Position numbers and translations under genes: made by a program. A stretch of 64,000 nt of DNA from an uncultured Anaerobutyricum sp. (GTDB lineage: Bacteria; Bacillota; Clostridia; Lachnospirales; Lachnospiraceae): positions 1 through 64,000 of the forward strand of contig NZ_CAKRCF010000010.1 of the NCBI RefSeq assembly GCF_934307085.1. The letters run 5' to 3'. Each line of letters opens with the position of its first letter. Position 1 is the first letter of the stretch. Below, one piece after another: positions 50,944 through 60,649 of the stretch. The notes below the pieces were generated by a model. The model was given only the letters and a program-made list of their open reading frames with translations, did no database searches and was not told the DNA's origin.

Positions 50944-52269
50944 ATGGATTTATTTGAGTATATGAGTATGCAGAGGAAAAAGGAAGAATCCCCTCTTGCA
51001 GTGAGAATGCGTCCAAAGAATCTTGATGAGGTTGTAGGACAGCAACACATTATAGGGAAGGACAAATTATTATATCGGGCGATTAGGGCAGACAAGATCA
51101 GTTCTTTGATTTTTTATGGTCCACCGGGGACGGGAAAGACTACGTTGGCAAAGGTTATTGCGAATACAACGAGTGCTAATTTTGTGCAGATGAATGCAAC
51201 TACTTCTGGGAAGAAAGATATGGAGCAGGCGGTATCACAGGCAAAAGATGCTTTTGGAATGTATGGAAAGAAAACAATATTATTTATTGATGAGATACAC
51301 CGCTTTAATAAAGCACAGCAGGATTATCTTCTGCCGTTTGTGGAAGATGGTACAGTGATTTTGATTGGTGCGACAACAGAAAATCCATACTTTGAAGTAA
51401 ATAGTGCGCTTCTTTCAAGATCCCAGATTTTTCATTTGGAGCCACTCGCAGAGAATGATATTTATAACTTAGTAAAAACTGCAGTGCAGGATAATGAGAG
51501 AGGTATGGGTGCATATGGGGCAGTAATTACTGAAGAGGCTGCCAAGTTTATTGCTGAGATGGCGTGTGGAGATGCCAGAAGAGCGTTGAATGCGGTAGAG
51601 CTTGGTGTACTTACTACACAGCCGAATGATAAAGGAAAACTGGTCATCGATTTGTCTGTAGCAGAAGAGTGTATTCAGCGTAAAGCAATTAACTATGATA
51701 GAGATGGAGATAATCACTATGATAATATTTCGGCGTTTATTAAAAGTATGCGGGGGACAGATCCAGATGCTGCAGTCTTTTATCTTGCCAGAATGCTTGA
51801 TGCAGGAGAAGATCCCAAGTTTATAGCCAGAAGAATTATGATATGTGCTTCAGAAGATGTGGGAAATGCAGATCCTCAGGCATTGGTTGTTGCGGTAGCG
51901 GCATCACAGGGCATAGAACGAATCGGAATGCCGGAAGCAAGAATTTTATTATCACAGGCAGCAGCTTATGTTGCCAGTGCACCGAAAAGTAATGCGTGCA
52001 TTATGGCAGTGGATAAGGCCTTAGAGCTGGTAAGAAGCCAGAATACCGGTCAGGTACCACCATATTTAAGAGATGCACATTATGGAGGGGCAAAGAAGTT
52101 AGGATATGGCATTGGATACAAATATGCCCACGACTACCCGGAACATTATGTAAAGCAGCAATATCTGCCAGATGAACTGAAGGAAGAAAGATTTTATCTT
52201 CCAACAGAGAATGGATACGAAAAAAGAATAAAAGCACATCTGAAACATTTAAGAGAACGAGAAGAGTAG
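50944..52269 (+). CDS. rarA: Replication-associated recombination protein A
   Basis: This 441-residue AAA+ ATPase (MgsA/RarA) acts at stalled forks. It has [20 protein letters not shown], Walker [10 protein letters not shown] near residue 60, Walker B FIDEIHRF near 115, sensor-1 IGATTENP, and the C-terminal tetramerisation domain with [20 protein letters not shown]. Length is normal. Confidence 0.95.
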   Translation: MDLFEYMSMQRKKEESPLAVRMRPKNLDEVVGQQHIIGKDKLLYRAIRADKISSLIFYGPPGTGKTTLAKVIANTTSANFVQMNATTSGKKDMEQAVSQAKDAFGMYGKKTILFIDEIHRFNKAQQDYLLPFVEDGTVILIGATTENPYFEVNSALLSRSQIFHLEPLAENDIYNLVKTAVQDNERGMGAYGAVITEEAAKFIAEMACGDARRALNAVELGVLTTQPNDKGKLVIDLSVAEECIQRKAINYDRDGDNHYDNISAFIKSMRGTDPDAAVFYLARMLDAGEDPKFIARRIMICASEDVGNADPQALVVAVAASQGIERIGMPEARILLSQAAAYVASAPKSNACIMAVDKALELVRSQNTGQVPPYLRDAHYGGAKKLGYGIGYKYAHDYPEHYVKQQYLPDELKEERFYLPTENGYEKRIKAHLKHLREREE

Positions 52270-52298
52270 AGAAAATAAAGAATAAAAAAGAAAGAAGA

Positions 52299-52505
52299 AT
52301 GAGAAGAAACATGAAGAAAATAAAGCGAATATTGGCGTTGTTGCTGGTGATTTTTCTGATAGCAATGGTTTTTGTTACATTGTATTGTGCACTTACGGGA
52401 AGTCCATATTTTATGGCATCTCTTTTTGTGATGTTGGGATTACCGTTATTAATCTATGCCTATATGTTCATTTATCGCCTTGTAAAAGATAAAGATGAGA
52501 GATAA
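52299..52505 (+). CDS. Small two-span membrane protein
   Basis: This 68-residue protein has two hydrophobic segments (about 10-30 and 34-56, IFLIAMVFVTLYCAL and VMLGLPLLIYAYMF) and a charged end KDKDER. An internal ATG four codons in is an equally possible start. No family function. It starts 30 bp after rarA and may share its message. Confidence 0.65.
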   Translation: MRRNMKKIKRILALLLVIFLIAMVFVTLYCALTGSPYFMASLFVMLGLPLLIYAYMFIYRLVKDKDER

Positions 52506-52521
52506 ATATGAAAAATCCTTC

Positions 52522-52572
52522 TTGACAATTATTTATTAATAAGGTAAAATATAAATAGTAAAAGTTACTATT
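52522..52572 (+). promoter_or_regulatory. Rubrerythrin promoter with PerR/Fur-like operator
   Basis: TTGACA (52522-52527) and TAAAAT (52545-52550) are 17 bp apart. A perfect 19-bp palindrome AATAGTAA-N3-TTACTATT (52554-52572) lies just after the -10, where a repressor would block initiation. A peroxide or redox regulator is inferred. Confidence 0.7.
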
Positions 52573-52642
52573 ATTAAAAGTGACGAGGAGTAATCAAAAT
52601 ATGTTACAATAATGCATATTGCATAGAAGAAAGGGGTTAATT

Positions 52643-53185
52643 ATGCCAGAATTAAAAGGAACAAAAACAGAACAGAACTTAATGACAGCTTTTGCAGGAG
52701 AATCTCAGGCAAGAAATAAATATACTTACTTTGCAAGCAAAGCAAAAAAAGAAGGTTATGTTCAGATTGCAAGTATTTTTGAAGAGACAGCCAACAACGA
52801 GAAAGAACATGCTAAGATGTGGTTTAAACTTCTTGAAGGCGGCGCTATCCGCTCTACAATTGAGAATCTTCAGGCAGCAGCAGATGGCGAGAACTATGAG
52901 TGGACAGATATGTATGCTACATTTGCAAAAGAAGCAAGAGAAGAAGGATTCGATGATATTGCAGAGAAGTTTGAAGGTGTAGGAGCAATCGAGAAAGAAC
53001 ATGAAGCAAGATACTTAAAACTTCTTGATAACGTAAAAAAAGAAATCGTATTCTCAAGAGATGGAGATACAATTTGGCAGTGTGCAAACTGTGGACATAT
53101 CTGCATCGGAAAGAAAGCTCCAGATGTATGCCCTGTATGTGATCACCCACAGGCTTATTTCCAGATTAAAGCAGAGAATTTCTAG
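52643..53185 (+). CDS. rbr: Rubrerythrin
   Basis: This protein of about 180 residues reduces peroxide in anaerobes. A diiron ferritin-like domain (about 1-135) has the ligand motifs [10 protein letters not shown] and [11 protein letters not shown], plus the EKEHEARY helix. A C-terminal rubredoxin domain has [10 protein letters not shown] and CPVCDHP. I start at [12 protein letters not shown] after AAAGGGG, since the eight upstream residues do not fit. Regulation by the palindrome upstream is likely. Confidence 0.95.
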   Translation: MPELKGTKTEQNLMTAFAGESQARNKYTYFASKAKKEGYVQIASIFEETANNEKEHAKMWFKLLEGGAIRSTIENLQAAADGENYEWTDMYATFAKEAREEGFDDIAEKFEGVGAIEKEHEARYLKLLDNVKKEIVFSRDGDTIWQCANCGHICIGKKAPDVCPVCDHPQAYFQIKAENF

Positions 53186-53224
53186 TTTCGCTGGCAAAAC
53201 TGGCGAGGCCGGATGAACTTAGAA

Positions 53225-53332
53225 AATAAAAAAGTCTATATTTGTGACCTAAGAACAAAGGTTGGATGTAAGTGTTTATAAGCGAGCATTCAACCTGCAG
53301 CGACTAAAGTCACAAATATAGACTTTTTTATT
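53225..53332. terminator. Large nested hairpin after rubrerythrin
   Basis: A perfect 24-bp outer stem pairs 53225-53248 with 53309-53332, and an inner 10-bp stem with one G-U (53259-53268 with 53287-53296) lies inside it. The A/T-runs in the arms support termination in both directions. The remaining 300 bp to ylxM hold a promoter and no gene. Confidence 0.82.
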
Positions 53333-53559
53333 CTTTGAGATTTTATCTGTTGATATGTAGAAAAATAGAAAGTTTGTCAGAAGTTTTAAAAAATTAAAGT
53401 GCGGTGAAAAAATGTTTCAGATTTGTAGATTTATAGATGAAGGAATACATTCGAGCGAGGAATGTGGAAGAGTTATGAAAAAGGGGGATTTAGCACACGA
53501 TTTGCAGAAAGAAACTCTAAAAAATATTCTATTTTAAAGAAAAAAGCAAGGGAAAGTAC

Positions 53560-53588
53560 TTGACAAAGTTTTCTGATTCATATATAAT
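53560..53588 (+). promoter_or_regulatory. Consensus promoter for ylxM-ffh operon
   Basis: TTGACA (53560-53565) and TATAAT (53583-53588) with a 17-bp spacer, 50 bp before the ylxM start. Confidence 0.88.
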
Positions 53589-53637
53589 ACCCAACTGTAA
53601 AGCAAAACTACTTTACATGACATGAGGTGAGAGACTA

Positions 53638-53994
53638 TTGGATAGAATAGTAGAGAAGTCATTACTTTTTGATTTTTATGGTGAGTTGTTAACGCAGCAC
53701 CAGAAAGAAGTGTATGGAGAATATATTCAGAATGATTTATCTCCTACAGAGATTGCGGCTCTTCGAGGTATCAGTCGACAGGGAGCACATGATTTGATTA
53801 AAAGATGTGAGAAGATTCTTTCGGATTATGAGAATCGCCTGCATCTTGTAGAACATTTTCAAAAAGTAAAGAAGACAGTAGCTTCCATTCATACCTGTGC
53901 AGAAGAGATTGCGGAGTGTGATGATAAGTCCATTATTCGTGAGAAGATTGCACAGATTGCAGAACTATCCAGTAATATACTGGAAGAGTATTAA
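53638..53994 (+). CDS. ylxM: YlxM/p13-like SRP-operon DNA-binding protein
   Basis: This 118-residue protein (UPF0122) has a sigma-70 region 4-like helix-turn-helix at about 22-60: LTQHQKEVYGEYIQNDLSPT and EIAALRGISRQGAHDLIKR. YlxM is coded before ffh in many Firmicutes and is thought to assist the signal recognition particle. The start is a TTG nine bases after GAGGTGAG. ffh begins 18 bp after its stop. Confidence 0.9.
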   Translation: MDRIVEKSLLFDFYGELLTQHQKEVYGEYIQNDLSPTEIAALRGISRQGAHDLIKRCEKILSDYENRLHLVEHFQKVKKTVASIHTCAEEIAECDDKSIIREKIAQIAELSSNILEEY

Positions 53995-54012
53995 GAACAG
54001 GGAGATTTTGTT

Positions 54013-55368
54013 ATGGCATTTGAGAGCCTTACCGATAAATTACAGAATGTCTTTAAGAATTTGAGAAGCAAGGGTCGTCTGACAGAAGCTGACGTAAAGG
54101 AAGCGATGAAAGAAGTAAAGAGAGCCCTGCTGGAAGCGGATGTTAACTTCCGTGTAGTTAAGTCTTTTGTCAAGACAGTGACGGACAGAGCGATAGGACA
54201 GGATGTTCTGACTGGTTTGAATCCAGGGCAGATGGTAATAAAGATTGTAAAAGAAGAGATGGAATCTTTGATGGGTTCCGAGATGACAGAGCTGGTAATC
54301 AAGCCAGGGAATGAGATTACGGTTTTCCTTATGGCCGGTCTTCAGGGGGCTGGTAAGACAACAACCTGTGCCAAGATTGCAGGACAGCTCAAGAAAAAAG
54401 GTAAGAAACCTTTATTAGTTGCCTGTGACGTATATCGTCCGGCAGCGATTAAGCAGTTGGAAGTGAATGGTGCAAAGCAGGGAGTTCCTGTGTTCACTAT
54501 GGGAGATAAGCAGAATCCTGTAGATATTGCTAAAGCTTCTATTGAACATGCCAGAGAGAATGACAATAATATTGTTATTTTGGATACTGCAGGTCGTCTT
54601 CATGTAGATGAATCTATGATGGAGGAGCTGCAGAATATAAAAGCGAACGTTGATGTGACACAGACTGTATTAGTTGTAGATGCTATGACTGGTCAGGATG
54701 CGGTGAATGTAGCTAAGACTTTCGAGGAGAAAGTTGGCATTGACGGCGTTATCTTAACCAAGCTTGACGGTGATACCAGAGGTGGTGCAGCACTTTCTAT
54801 CCGTGCAGTAACAGGTAAGCCGATATTATATGTAGGTATGGGTGAGAAACTTGAAGATTTACAGCAGTTTTACCCAGATCGTATGACAAGCCGAATTCTT
54901 GGAATGGGAGATGTATTTACTCTTATCGAGAAGGCGGAGAATGCAGTGGATGAGGAAGAGGCAAGAAAGTTAGAGCAAAAGCTTCGCAAGGCAGAGTTTG
55001 GCTTTGACGATTTCCTTTCTCAGATGCAGCAGATTAAGAAGATGGGCGGTCTTACAGACCTGCTTTCCATGATTCCAGGTGTGGGAAGTCAGCTTAAGAA
55101 TGTGGATATTGATGACAGTGCGATGGACAGCATTGAGGCGATTATTTACTCCATGACACCGGAAGAGAGAGCGAACCCTAACATTTTAAATCCTTCCAGA
55201 AAGAAGCGAATTGCAGCTGGAGCTGGAGTAAAGCTTCAGGATGTGAATAAGCTTTGCAAGCAGTTTGAACAGTCACGTAAGATGATGAAGCAGATGAATG
55301 GAATGATGGGCAAGGGCGGCCGCAGAAAAGGCGGATTTAACCTTGGTGGAATGAAGCTTCCATTTTAA
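54013..55368 (+). CDS. ffh: Signal recognition particle protein Ffh
   Basis: This 451-residue GTPase targets nascent membrane proteins with SRP RNA. The N domain (1-85) leads to G1 GLQGAGKTTT near residue 107, the DTAGR motif near 190 and TKLDGD near 248. The M domain (about 300-451) is methionine-rich and ends MMGKGGRRKGGFNLGGMKLPF-like (last residues glycine-rich and basic). It is the second gene of the ylxM operon. Confidence 0.97.
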   Translation: MAFESLTDKLQNVFKNLRSKGRLTEADVKEAMKEVKRALLEADVNFRVVKSFVKTVTDRAIGQDVLTGLNPGQMVIKIVKEEMESLMGSEMTELVIKPGNEITVFLMAGLQGAGKTTTCAKIAGQLKKKGKKPLLVACDVYRPAAIKQLEVNGAKQGVPVFTMGDKQNPVDIAKASIEHARENDNNIVILDTAGRLHVDESMMEELQNIKANVDVTQTVLVVDAMTGQDAVNVAKTFEEKVGIDGVILTKLDGDTRGGAALSIRAVTGKPILYVGMGEKLEDLQQFYPDRMTSRILGMGDVFTLIEKAENAVDEEEARKLEQKLRKAEFGFDDFLSQMQQIKKMGGLTDLLSMIPGVGSQLKNVDIDDSAMDSIEAIIYSMTPEERANPNILNPSRKKRIAAGAGVKLQDVNKLCKQFEQSRKMMKQMNGMMGKGGRRKGGFNLGGMKLPF

Positions 55369-55457
55369 AAAGCTTTGATGAATGATGGTATCCGGGGTAC
55401 CGGTTCCAATATAGATGAATTAATTTATACACAAATATTATGAAAGAGGTGAATCAC

Positions 55458-55703
55458 ATGGCAGTAAAAATGAGATTAAAAAGAATGGGTAAAAAGAGAA
55501 ATCCTATCTATAGAATTGTAGTTGCAGATGCAAGATCTCCAAGAGATGGAAGAAACATCGACGAAATCGGTTTATACGATCCTAACCAGGAACCATGCGT
55601 AGTTAAAATCGACGAAGAAGCAGCAAAAGACTGGCTTTCTAAAGGAGCTCAGCCTACAGATACAGTTGCAAGATTATTAAAGAATGCCGGTATTGAGAAA
55701 TAA
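55458..55703 (+). CDS. rpsP: Ribosomal protein bS16
   Basis: This small-subunit protein of 81 residues has the family start [21 protein letters not shown] and [12 protein letters not shown] use the ATG after AGAGGTG and drop six upstream in-frame codons that overlap the ribosome binding site. khpA follows 18 bp later, the normal order in Firmicutes. Confidence 0.97.
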   Translation: MAVKMRLKRMGKKRNPIYRIVVADARSPRDGRNIDEIGLYDPNQEPCVVKIDEEAAKDWLSKGAQPTDTVARLLKNAGIEK

Positions 55704-55721
55704 TAACTGGAGGCTAATATA

Positions 55722-55952
55722 ATGAAAGAATTAGTAAGAGTTATAGCAGTTTCTCTTGTTGATCATCCGGATGAGATTGTTGTTACAGAGAAGGAGACAG
55801 AGAGCTCCATTATCTTAGAATTACATGTTGCCCCAGATGATATGGGAAAGGTAATCGGAAAGCAAGGACGTATTGCCAAGGCAATTCGTACTGTTGTAAA
55901 GGCAGCAGCATCTCGCGATGATAAAAAAGTGATAGTTGATATCGCACAGTAA
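55722..55952 (+). CDS. khpA: KH-domain RNA-binding protein KhpA
   Basis: This 76-residue protein has one KH domain with the GKVIGKQGRIAKAIR loop that contacts RNA. KhpA (YlqC) partners KhpB in controlling cell length and translation in Gram-positives. It starts 18 bp after rpsP, and an intrinsic terminator ends the unit. Confidence 0.93.
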   Translation: MKELVRVIAVSLVDHPDEIVVTEKETESSIILELHVAPDDMGKVIGKQGRIAKAIRTVVKAAASRDDKKVIVDIAQ

Positions 55953-55962
55953 TAGGCATTTG

Positions 55963-56002
55963 AAATGTTACCTGTAAACGTTTGAACAGGTAACATTTTT
56001 TT
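55963..56002 (+). terminator. Intrinsic terminator after khpA
   Basis: A perfect 13-bp stem (55963-55975 with 55986-55998) and T-run lie 10 bp after khpA. rimM therefore needs readthrough or its own promoter in the 162-bp leader. Confidence 0.9.
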
Positions 56003-56164
56003 CTATATAACAAAGTATATATATTAGATTGACTTCAGCGGGGGCGGAGTAAAATCGGTATCCCCTTCTGATAAGATATTAATCACCAGTTGTATCTGGT
56101 TGTTCAGACTCCGTAAATTATCGATTGTGGATTGAAACGACGGAAGAATGGAGATAACAAAGGT

Positions 56165-56674
56165 ATGGAAGATTTATTTCAAGTTGGTATCATCACAGGA
56201 ACACATGGACTGAAGGGTGAGGTCAAAGTTTTTCCTACAACAGATGATAAGGAGAGATTTCTTGACTTAGATACAGTTCTGATTGATACAGGAAAAGAAT
56301 TGATTGAGAAAAAAGTGCAATACTGTAAGTTTTTTAAACAGTTTGTATTTGTAAAGTTTGAGGGAATTGATGATATTAATGATGTAGAAAAATATAAGAG
56401 ATGCCCTCTTAAAGTTACCAGAGAGAATGCTGTTCCTTTGGAAGAAGATGAATATTATGTTGCAGATTTGCTTGGGCTTACAATTGTAGACGAGAGTGGT
56501 GTAACAATCGGTGAACTTGTTGATGTAATAGAAACAGGTGCGAATGATGTGTATGAGGTGAAAACTCCAGATGGAGGACATGTACTTCTTCCTGCGATCA
56601 AGGATTGTATTTTAGATGTAGATATGGAAGAAAAGATTATTTTAGTTCATATGCTGAAAGGTCTGGTGGATTAA
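56165..56674 (+). CDS. rimM: Ribosome maturation factor RimM
   Basis: This protein of 169 residues helps 30S assembly. The RimM domain has [23 protein letters not shown], and the PRC-barrel part has [13 protein letters not shown] and [21 protein letters not shown] start at MEDLFQVG, ten bases after GGAG. Its stop overlaps the trmD start by one base. Confidence 0.95.
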   Translation: MEDLFQVGIITGTHGLKGEVKVFPTTDDKERFLDLDTVLIDTGKELIEKKVQYCKFFKQFVFVKFEGIDDINDVEKYKRCPLKVTRENAVPLEEDEYYVADLLGLTIVDESGVTIGELVDVIETGANDVYEVKTPDGGHVLLPAIKDCILDVDMEEKIILVHMLKGLVD

Positions 56675-57420
56675 TGAATTTCCACGTACTCACCCTGTTT
56701 CCAGATATGATTGAGGCAGGGCTTCATACGAGTGTAACAGGAAGAGCATTAAAGAATGGATATATTCATCTGAATGCGGTAAATATCCGGGATTATTCCA
56801 AAGATAAGCATAAACATGTAGATGATTATCCTTATGGCGGAGGAGCGGGAATGGTGATGCAGCCGGAGCCGATTTATCTTGCCTATGAGGATGTGACTCA
56901 GAATATAGAGAAAAAGCCTCGGGTGGTTTATGTGACACCGCAAGGGTCTGTATTTAACCAGTCAATGGCGGAAGAATTTTCGAAAGAAGAAGATCTGATT
57001 TTTCTATGTGGACATTATGAGGGCGTAGATGAGAGAATTTTAGAAGAAATCGTTACAGACTATGTGTCTATTGGTGACTATGTGCTCACGGGGGGAGAAC
57101 TTCCGGCAATGGTTATGATTGATGCGGTTTCCCGTCTTGTACCTGGTGTTCTTAATAATGAGGAATCTGCAGAGTTTGAATCGTTCCATGACAATCTTTT
57201 AGAACATCCCCAGTATACACGTCCGGTAGAATTTCTGAGAAGAAAGGTACCAGATGTACTTCTTTCCGGTCACCATGGCAATATAGATAAATGGAGAAGA
57301 GAACAGTCGTTAAAAAGAACATTAGAAAGACGGCCAGATCTCCTCGAAACAGCTATTTTATCTAAAGAAGATGAAAAGTATTTAAAAAAGCTAAAAAAAA
57401 GCTTGCATGAGCCGGAATAA
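56674..57420 (+). CDS. trmD: tRNA (guanine-37-N1)-methyltransferase
   Basis: This SPOUT-fold enzyme of 248 residues methylates G37 of tRNAs such as tRNA-Leu and tRNA-Pro. It starts [16 protein letters not shown] at the overlap with rimM and has [28 protein letters not shown] and [14 protein letters not shown], the knot region. An earlier in-frame start would lie inside rimM and is rejected. Confidence 0.96.
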   Translation: MNFHVLTLFPDMIEAGLHTSVTGRALKNGYIHLNAVNIRDYSKDKHKHVDDYPYGGGAGMVMQPEPIYLAYEDVTQNIEKKPRVVYVTPQGSVFNQSMAEEFSKEEDLIFLCGHYEGVDERILEEIVTDYVSIGDYVLTGGELPAMVMIDAVSRLVPGVLNNEESAEFESFHDNLLEHPQYTRPVEFLRRKVPDVLLSGHHGNIDKWRREQSLKRTLERRPDLLETAILSKEDEKYLKKLKKSLHEPE

Positions 57421-57507
57421 TATGTTATTATTAAAAAGTTGTGAAAAAAGGTGGTCCGCTTTTACGTTTAGGTATTAAGAACACCGAGAATATATAGGAG
57501 GTCACAC

Positions 57508-57855
57508 ATGAAAGATATTATTAAAAGCATTGAAGATGCCCAGTTAAAAGCAGAAGTTGACAGCTTCCGTGTTGGAGATACAGTTCGTGTTTCCGCTAAG
57601 GTAGTAGAAGGTTCCCGTGAAAGAATCCAGGTATTCGAAGGAACTGTTATTAAGAGACAGAACGGTGGAGCAAAAGAAACTTTCACAGTAAGAAAGTTCT
57701 CTAACGGTGTTGGTGTTGAAAAAACATGGCCATTACATTCTCCAATCGTTACAAAGATTCAGGTAGTAAGAAGAGGTAAAGTAAGAAGAGCTAAACTTTA
57801 CTACTTACGTGATAGAATCGGTAAGAGAGCTAAGGTAAAAGAATTAGTTAAATAG
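57508..57855 (+). CDS. rplS: Ribosomal protein bL19
   Basis: This 115-residue large-subunit protein has the start [20 protein letters not shown] and the signature [17 protein letters not shown]. It follows trmD after 87 bp. That leader ends in a perfect AGGAGGT site and may contain an autoregulatory leader, but I could not confirm a known L19-leader fold by eye. Confidence 0.97.
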   Translation: MKDIIKSIEDAQLKAEVDSFRVGDTVRVSAKVVEGSRERIQVFEGTVIKRQNGGAKETFTVRKFSNGVGVEKTWPLHSPIVTKIQVVRRGKVRRAKLYYLRDRIGKRAKVKELVK

Positions 57856-57931
57856 TATCACAAAAATCGGGGCGAGTATTTATACTTGCCCTATTTTTCC
57901 ATACAGATTTCCGGGAAAAAGGTGAAAGCAG

Positions 57932-58477
57932 ATGAAAAATTATCGGTATTTAGAAAGAAGAAACATGATGATTCGTCGAATTGGTCTCTGGGTTGGAGAG
58001 GTTGTTGTAGCAATCCTGTTAGCATTTTTAGTGATTCAGTTTTGCTTTCAGACAGTAACAGTGCACGGAGACTCCATGCAGCCGGCATATTATGACGGAG
58101 ATACTGTGTTGGTGAATAAGCTGGATTATCGAATTGGAAGCCCGAAAAGGCTTGATGCAGTCATTTTAGAGCTGGAGAATGGCTCTACCACGCACTATTC
58201 AGTAAAAAGAGTTGTGGGATTACCGGGTGAGACCGTTAAGATAGAGAATGGACAGATTTATATAAATAATAAAGAATTAGAAGGGTTTTCAGAAGAAGAC
58301 ATCCTTTCAGCGGGACTTGCTGCCTACGATGTAGAACTTGGTGAGGATGAGTATTTTGTAATGGGAGATAATTGCAATAACAGCGAAGATTCCAGAGTAT
58401 CCAATATTGGAAACATCAAACGTTCACAATTTGTAGGTAAAATAGCAGGAACGCTTCATAAAGTAACAAGACAGTAA
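57932..58477 (+). CDS. lepB: Signal peptidase I, paralog 1
   Basis: This 181-residue membrane protease cleaves secretory signal peptides. One N-terminal membrane segment (about 18-40) is followed by catalytic Ser48 in HGDSMQPAYYDGD and Lys92 in SVKRVVGLPGE, then the MGDNCNNSEDSR box. It lies between rplS and rbgA as in many Firmicutes. It differs in sequence from the two copies at 59356 and 60036. Confidence 0.94.
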   Translation: MKNYRYLERRNMMIRRIGLWVGEVVVAILLAFLVIQFCFQTVTVHGDSMQPAYYDGDTVLVNKLDYRIGSPKRLDAVILELENGSTTHYSVKRVVGLPGETVKIENGQIYINNKELEGFSEEDILSAGLAAYDVELGEDEYFVMGDNCNNSEDSRVSNIGNIKRSQFVGKIAGTLHKVTRQ

Positions 58478-58517
58478 AAAGTTAAGCATAGATTAATGTA
58501 TAGAAGGAGGAAAAAAG

Positions 58518-59366
58518 ATGCATTTTCAGTGGTATCCTGGCCACATGACGAAGGCCAGAAGAATGATGCAGGAGAATATCAAGCTGATTGATATTGTGGT
58601 AGAATTAGTAGATGCCAGAGTACCATTTAGCAGCAAGAATCCGGATATAGATGAACTGGCAAAGAATAAATATCGTCTTATCGTGCTGAATAAAGCAGAT
58701 ATGGCAGATGCTAAGACAACAGCAGCATGGCAGAATTATTTTGAGGCAAAGGGTTTCTTTGTAGCGAAGGTGAACTCACAAAAGGGTGCTGGAATGAAGG
58801 AAGTAAAGTCTCTGATTGAGAAGGCGTGTCAGGAAAAAAAAGCAAGAGATAAAAAGAGAGGAATCTTAAATCGTCCGCTTCGTGCGATGGTAGTGGGAAT
58901 CCCGAATGTTGGAAAGTCTACCTTTATTAACTCTTTTGCAGGAAAAGCCTGTGCAAAAACAGGAAATAAGCCAGGTGTCACAAAGGGAAAACAGTGGATT
59001 AAGATTAATAAGAATGTAGAACTTTTGGATACTCCGGGTATTTTATGGCCAAAGTTTGAAGACCAGGCAGTAGGACTTCGTCTGGCACTTATTGGTTCTA
59101 TTAAGGAAGAGATTCTTAATACGACAGAGATGGCGATGGAATTCATCAGCTTTTTGAAAAAAGTTTATCCGGGAGTGTTAACAGAACGTTATTCTGTAGA
59201 TGAGAGTAAGGAAAACTTAGAGATTCTTGAAGAGATTGCAAGAATAAGAGGCTGTCTGATGAAAGGAAATCAGACAGATATTGATAAAGCGGGCAGACTG
59301 CTTTTAGAAGATTTCCGCGCTTTACGTCTTGGGAAGTTATCTTTGGAGGTGCCAGATGAGCAGTAA
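58518..59366 (+). CDS. rbgA: Ribosome biogenesis GTPase RbgA/YlqF
   Basis: This 282-residue circularly permuted GTPase matures the 50S subunit. G4 (LNKADMAD) near residue 54 comes before G1 (VVGIPNVGKST) near 125, the permuted order, and G3 is DTPGI near 174. The start HFQWYPGHMTKARR is characteristic. Its last 11 bases overlap the next signal peptidase gene. Confidence 0.95.
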   Translation: MHFQWYPGHMTKARRMMQENIKLIDIVVELVDARVPFSSKNPDIDELAKNKYRLIVLNKADMADAKTTAAWQNYFEAKGFFVAKVNSQKGAGMKEVKSLIEKACQEKKARDKKRGILNRPLRAMVVGIPNVGKSTFINSFAGKACAKTGNKPGVTKGKQWIKINKNVELLDTPGILWPKFEDQAVGLRLALIGSIKEEILNTTEMAMEFISFLKKVYPGVLTERYSVDESKENLEILEEIARIRGCLMKGNQTDIDKAGRLLLEDFRALRLGKLSLEVPDEQ

Positions 59367-59949
59367 GGAGATTGAGACAGAAAAGAAAAAGGAAAGTGAA
59401 CAACCAGAAAAAAGTACTGCTAAGAATATTTTAGGTACGATTGCATACATAGTTGGAGTTTGTGTTTTTGTATTTTTAATTTTGCATTTTGTAGGTCAGA
59501 GGACAGTTGTAAATGGAAGTTCTATGGATACAACTCTGGCCAATGGACAAAATCTCATTATGGATAAGTTTTCCTATCGATTCCATGATCCAGAAAGATA
59601 TGATATTATTATTTTCCCGGGTCCAGAAGAATACGGACAGCATCCATATTATATTAAGCGAATTATTGGGATGCCAGGAGAGACTGTACAGATTAAAGAT
59701 GGCAAAGTATATATCAATGATAAAGAGTTGAAGAGTGATGTGTATGGTATCACAGATTATATCGATTATCCGGGAATTGCGGAAGAACCGATTACGCTTG
59801 GTGATGATGAATATTTTTGTTTAGGAGATAACCGTCCGGTTAGTCAGGACAGCCGTTATGAACAAGTTGGACCAGTAAAACGGTCGATTATTGTTGGTAA
59901 GGTATGGATAAGAATCTGGCCATTAAATAAGTTTGGTAAAGTATCTTAG
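59356..59949 (+). CDS. Signal peptidase I, paralog 2
   Basis: This 197-residue protease has a charged N-terminus, one membrane segment (about 24-46), catalytic Ser56 in VNGSSMDTTL, Lys101 in YYIKRIIGMPGE, and LGDNRPVSQDSRY. I start at the ATG inside the rbgA end because GGAGGTG precedes it. It is closely similar to the next gene, so the two arose by tandem duplication. Confidence 0.93.
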   Translation: MSSKEIETEKKKESEQPEKSTAKNILGTIAYIVGVCVFVFLILHFVGQRTVVNGSSMDTTLANGQNLIMDKFSYRFHDPERYDIIIFPGPEEYGQHPYYIKRIIGMPGETVQIKDGKVYINDKELKSDVYGITDYIDYPGIAEEPITLGDDEYFCLGDNRPVSQDSRYEQVGPVKRSIIVGKVWIRIWPLNKFGKVS

Positions 59950-60035
59950 ATATCGAAGAGTATTTTAAATATTTACAAAGTATCTTATAAAAATGTTTTA
60001 CAGAAGTATTTTATAAGGAAAGGTGTCTGCGAAGT

Positions 60036-60647
60036 ATGGGTAGGAGAACAAAGAAAGCCCCGGAAGTAACGCTGGGAAGACGACAACGCAGAAGAAAAGA
60101 GCAGAAAAGGAAGAACGTGAAAGAGATTATCAGTACAGTTCTGTATCTGATTATTCTATGTGCAGCAGTCTATTTTATTCTTCATTATGTAGGACAGAGA
60201 ACGGTTGTACGCGGAGACTCAATGGATACAACATTGTCAGATGGACAAAATCTCATTATGGATAGGATGAGCTATCATTTCCATGACCCGGAAAGATATG
60301 ATATTGTTATTTTCCCGGGTCCGGAGGAGTATGGGGAACATCCATATTATATTAAAAGGGTGATAGCCTTGCCAGGGGAGACGGTTCAGATAAAAAAGGG
60401 TAAAGTTTATATTGACGGAAAGAAACTAAAAAGTGATGTTTACGGTATTACTGATTATATTGATGAGCCGGGAATTGCAAAAGAATCGTTGAAACTTGGC
60501 GAAAATGAATATTTTTGTCTGGGAGATAACCGCCCGGTAAGTTATGACAGCCGTTATGAGGAAGTTGGACCAGTAAATCGCTCAGAGATTATTGGTAAGG
60601 TGTGGATAAGAATCTGGCCTTTAAGTAAGTTTGGAAAGGTTTCTTAA
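60036..60647 (+). CDS. Signal peptidase I, paralog 3
   Basis: This 203-residue near copy of the preceding gene has a longer, very basic N-terminus (RRQRRRKEQKRK), a membrane segment about 30-50, catalytic Ser62 in RGDSMDTTL and Lys107 in YYIKRVIALPGE. Most of the domain from the first box on matches the neighbour residue for residue (FHDPERYDI, FPGPEEYG, DVYGITDYID). The divergent N-terminus may change partner or location. rnhB begins 2 bp after its stop. Confidence 0.93.
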   Translation: MGRRTKKAPEVTLGRRQRRRKEQKRKNVKEIISTVLYLIILCAAVYFILHYVGQRTVVRGDSMDTTLSDGQNLIMDRMSYHFHDPERYDIVIFPGPEEYGEHPYYIKRVIALPGETVQIKKGKVYIDGKKLKSDVYGITDYIDEPGIAKESLKLGENEYFCLGDNRPVSYDSRYEEVGPVNRSEIIGKVWIRIWPLSKFGKVS

Positions 60648-60649
60648 AA

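Noticed and set aside
57421..57507. L19 leader RNA before rplS
   Set aside because: The leader is short and I could not draw the published fold with confidence, so it is mentioned in the rplS entry only.
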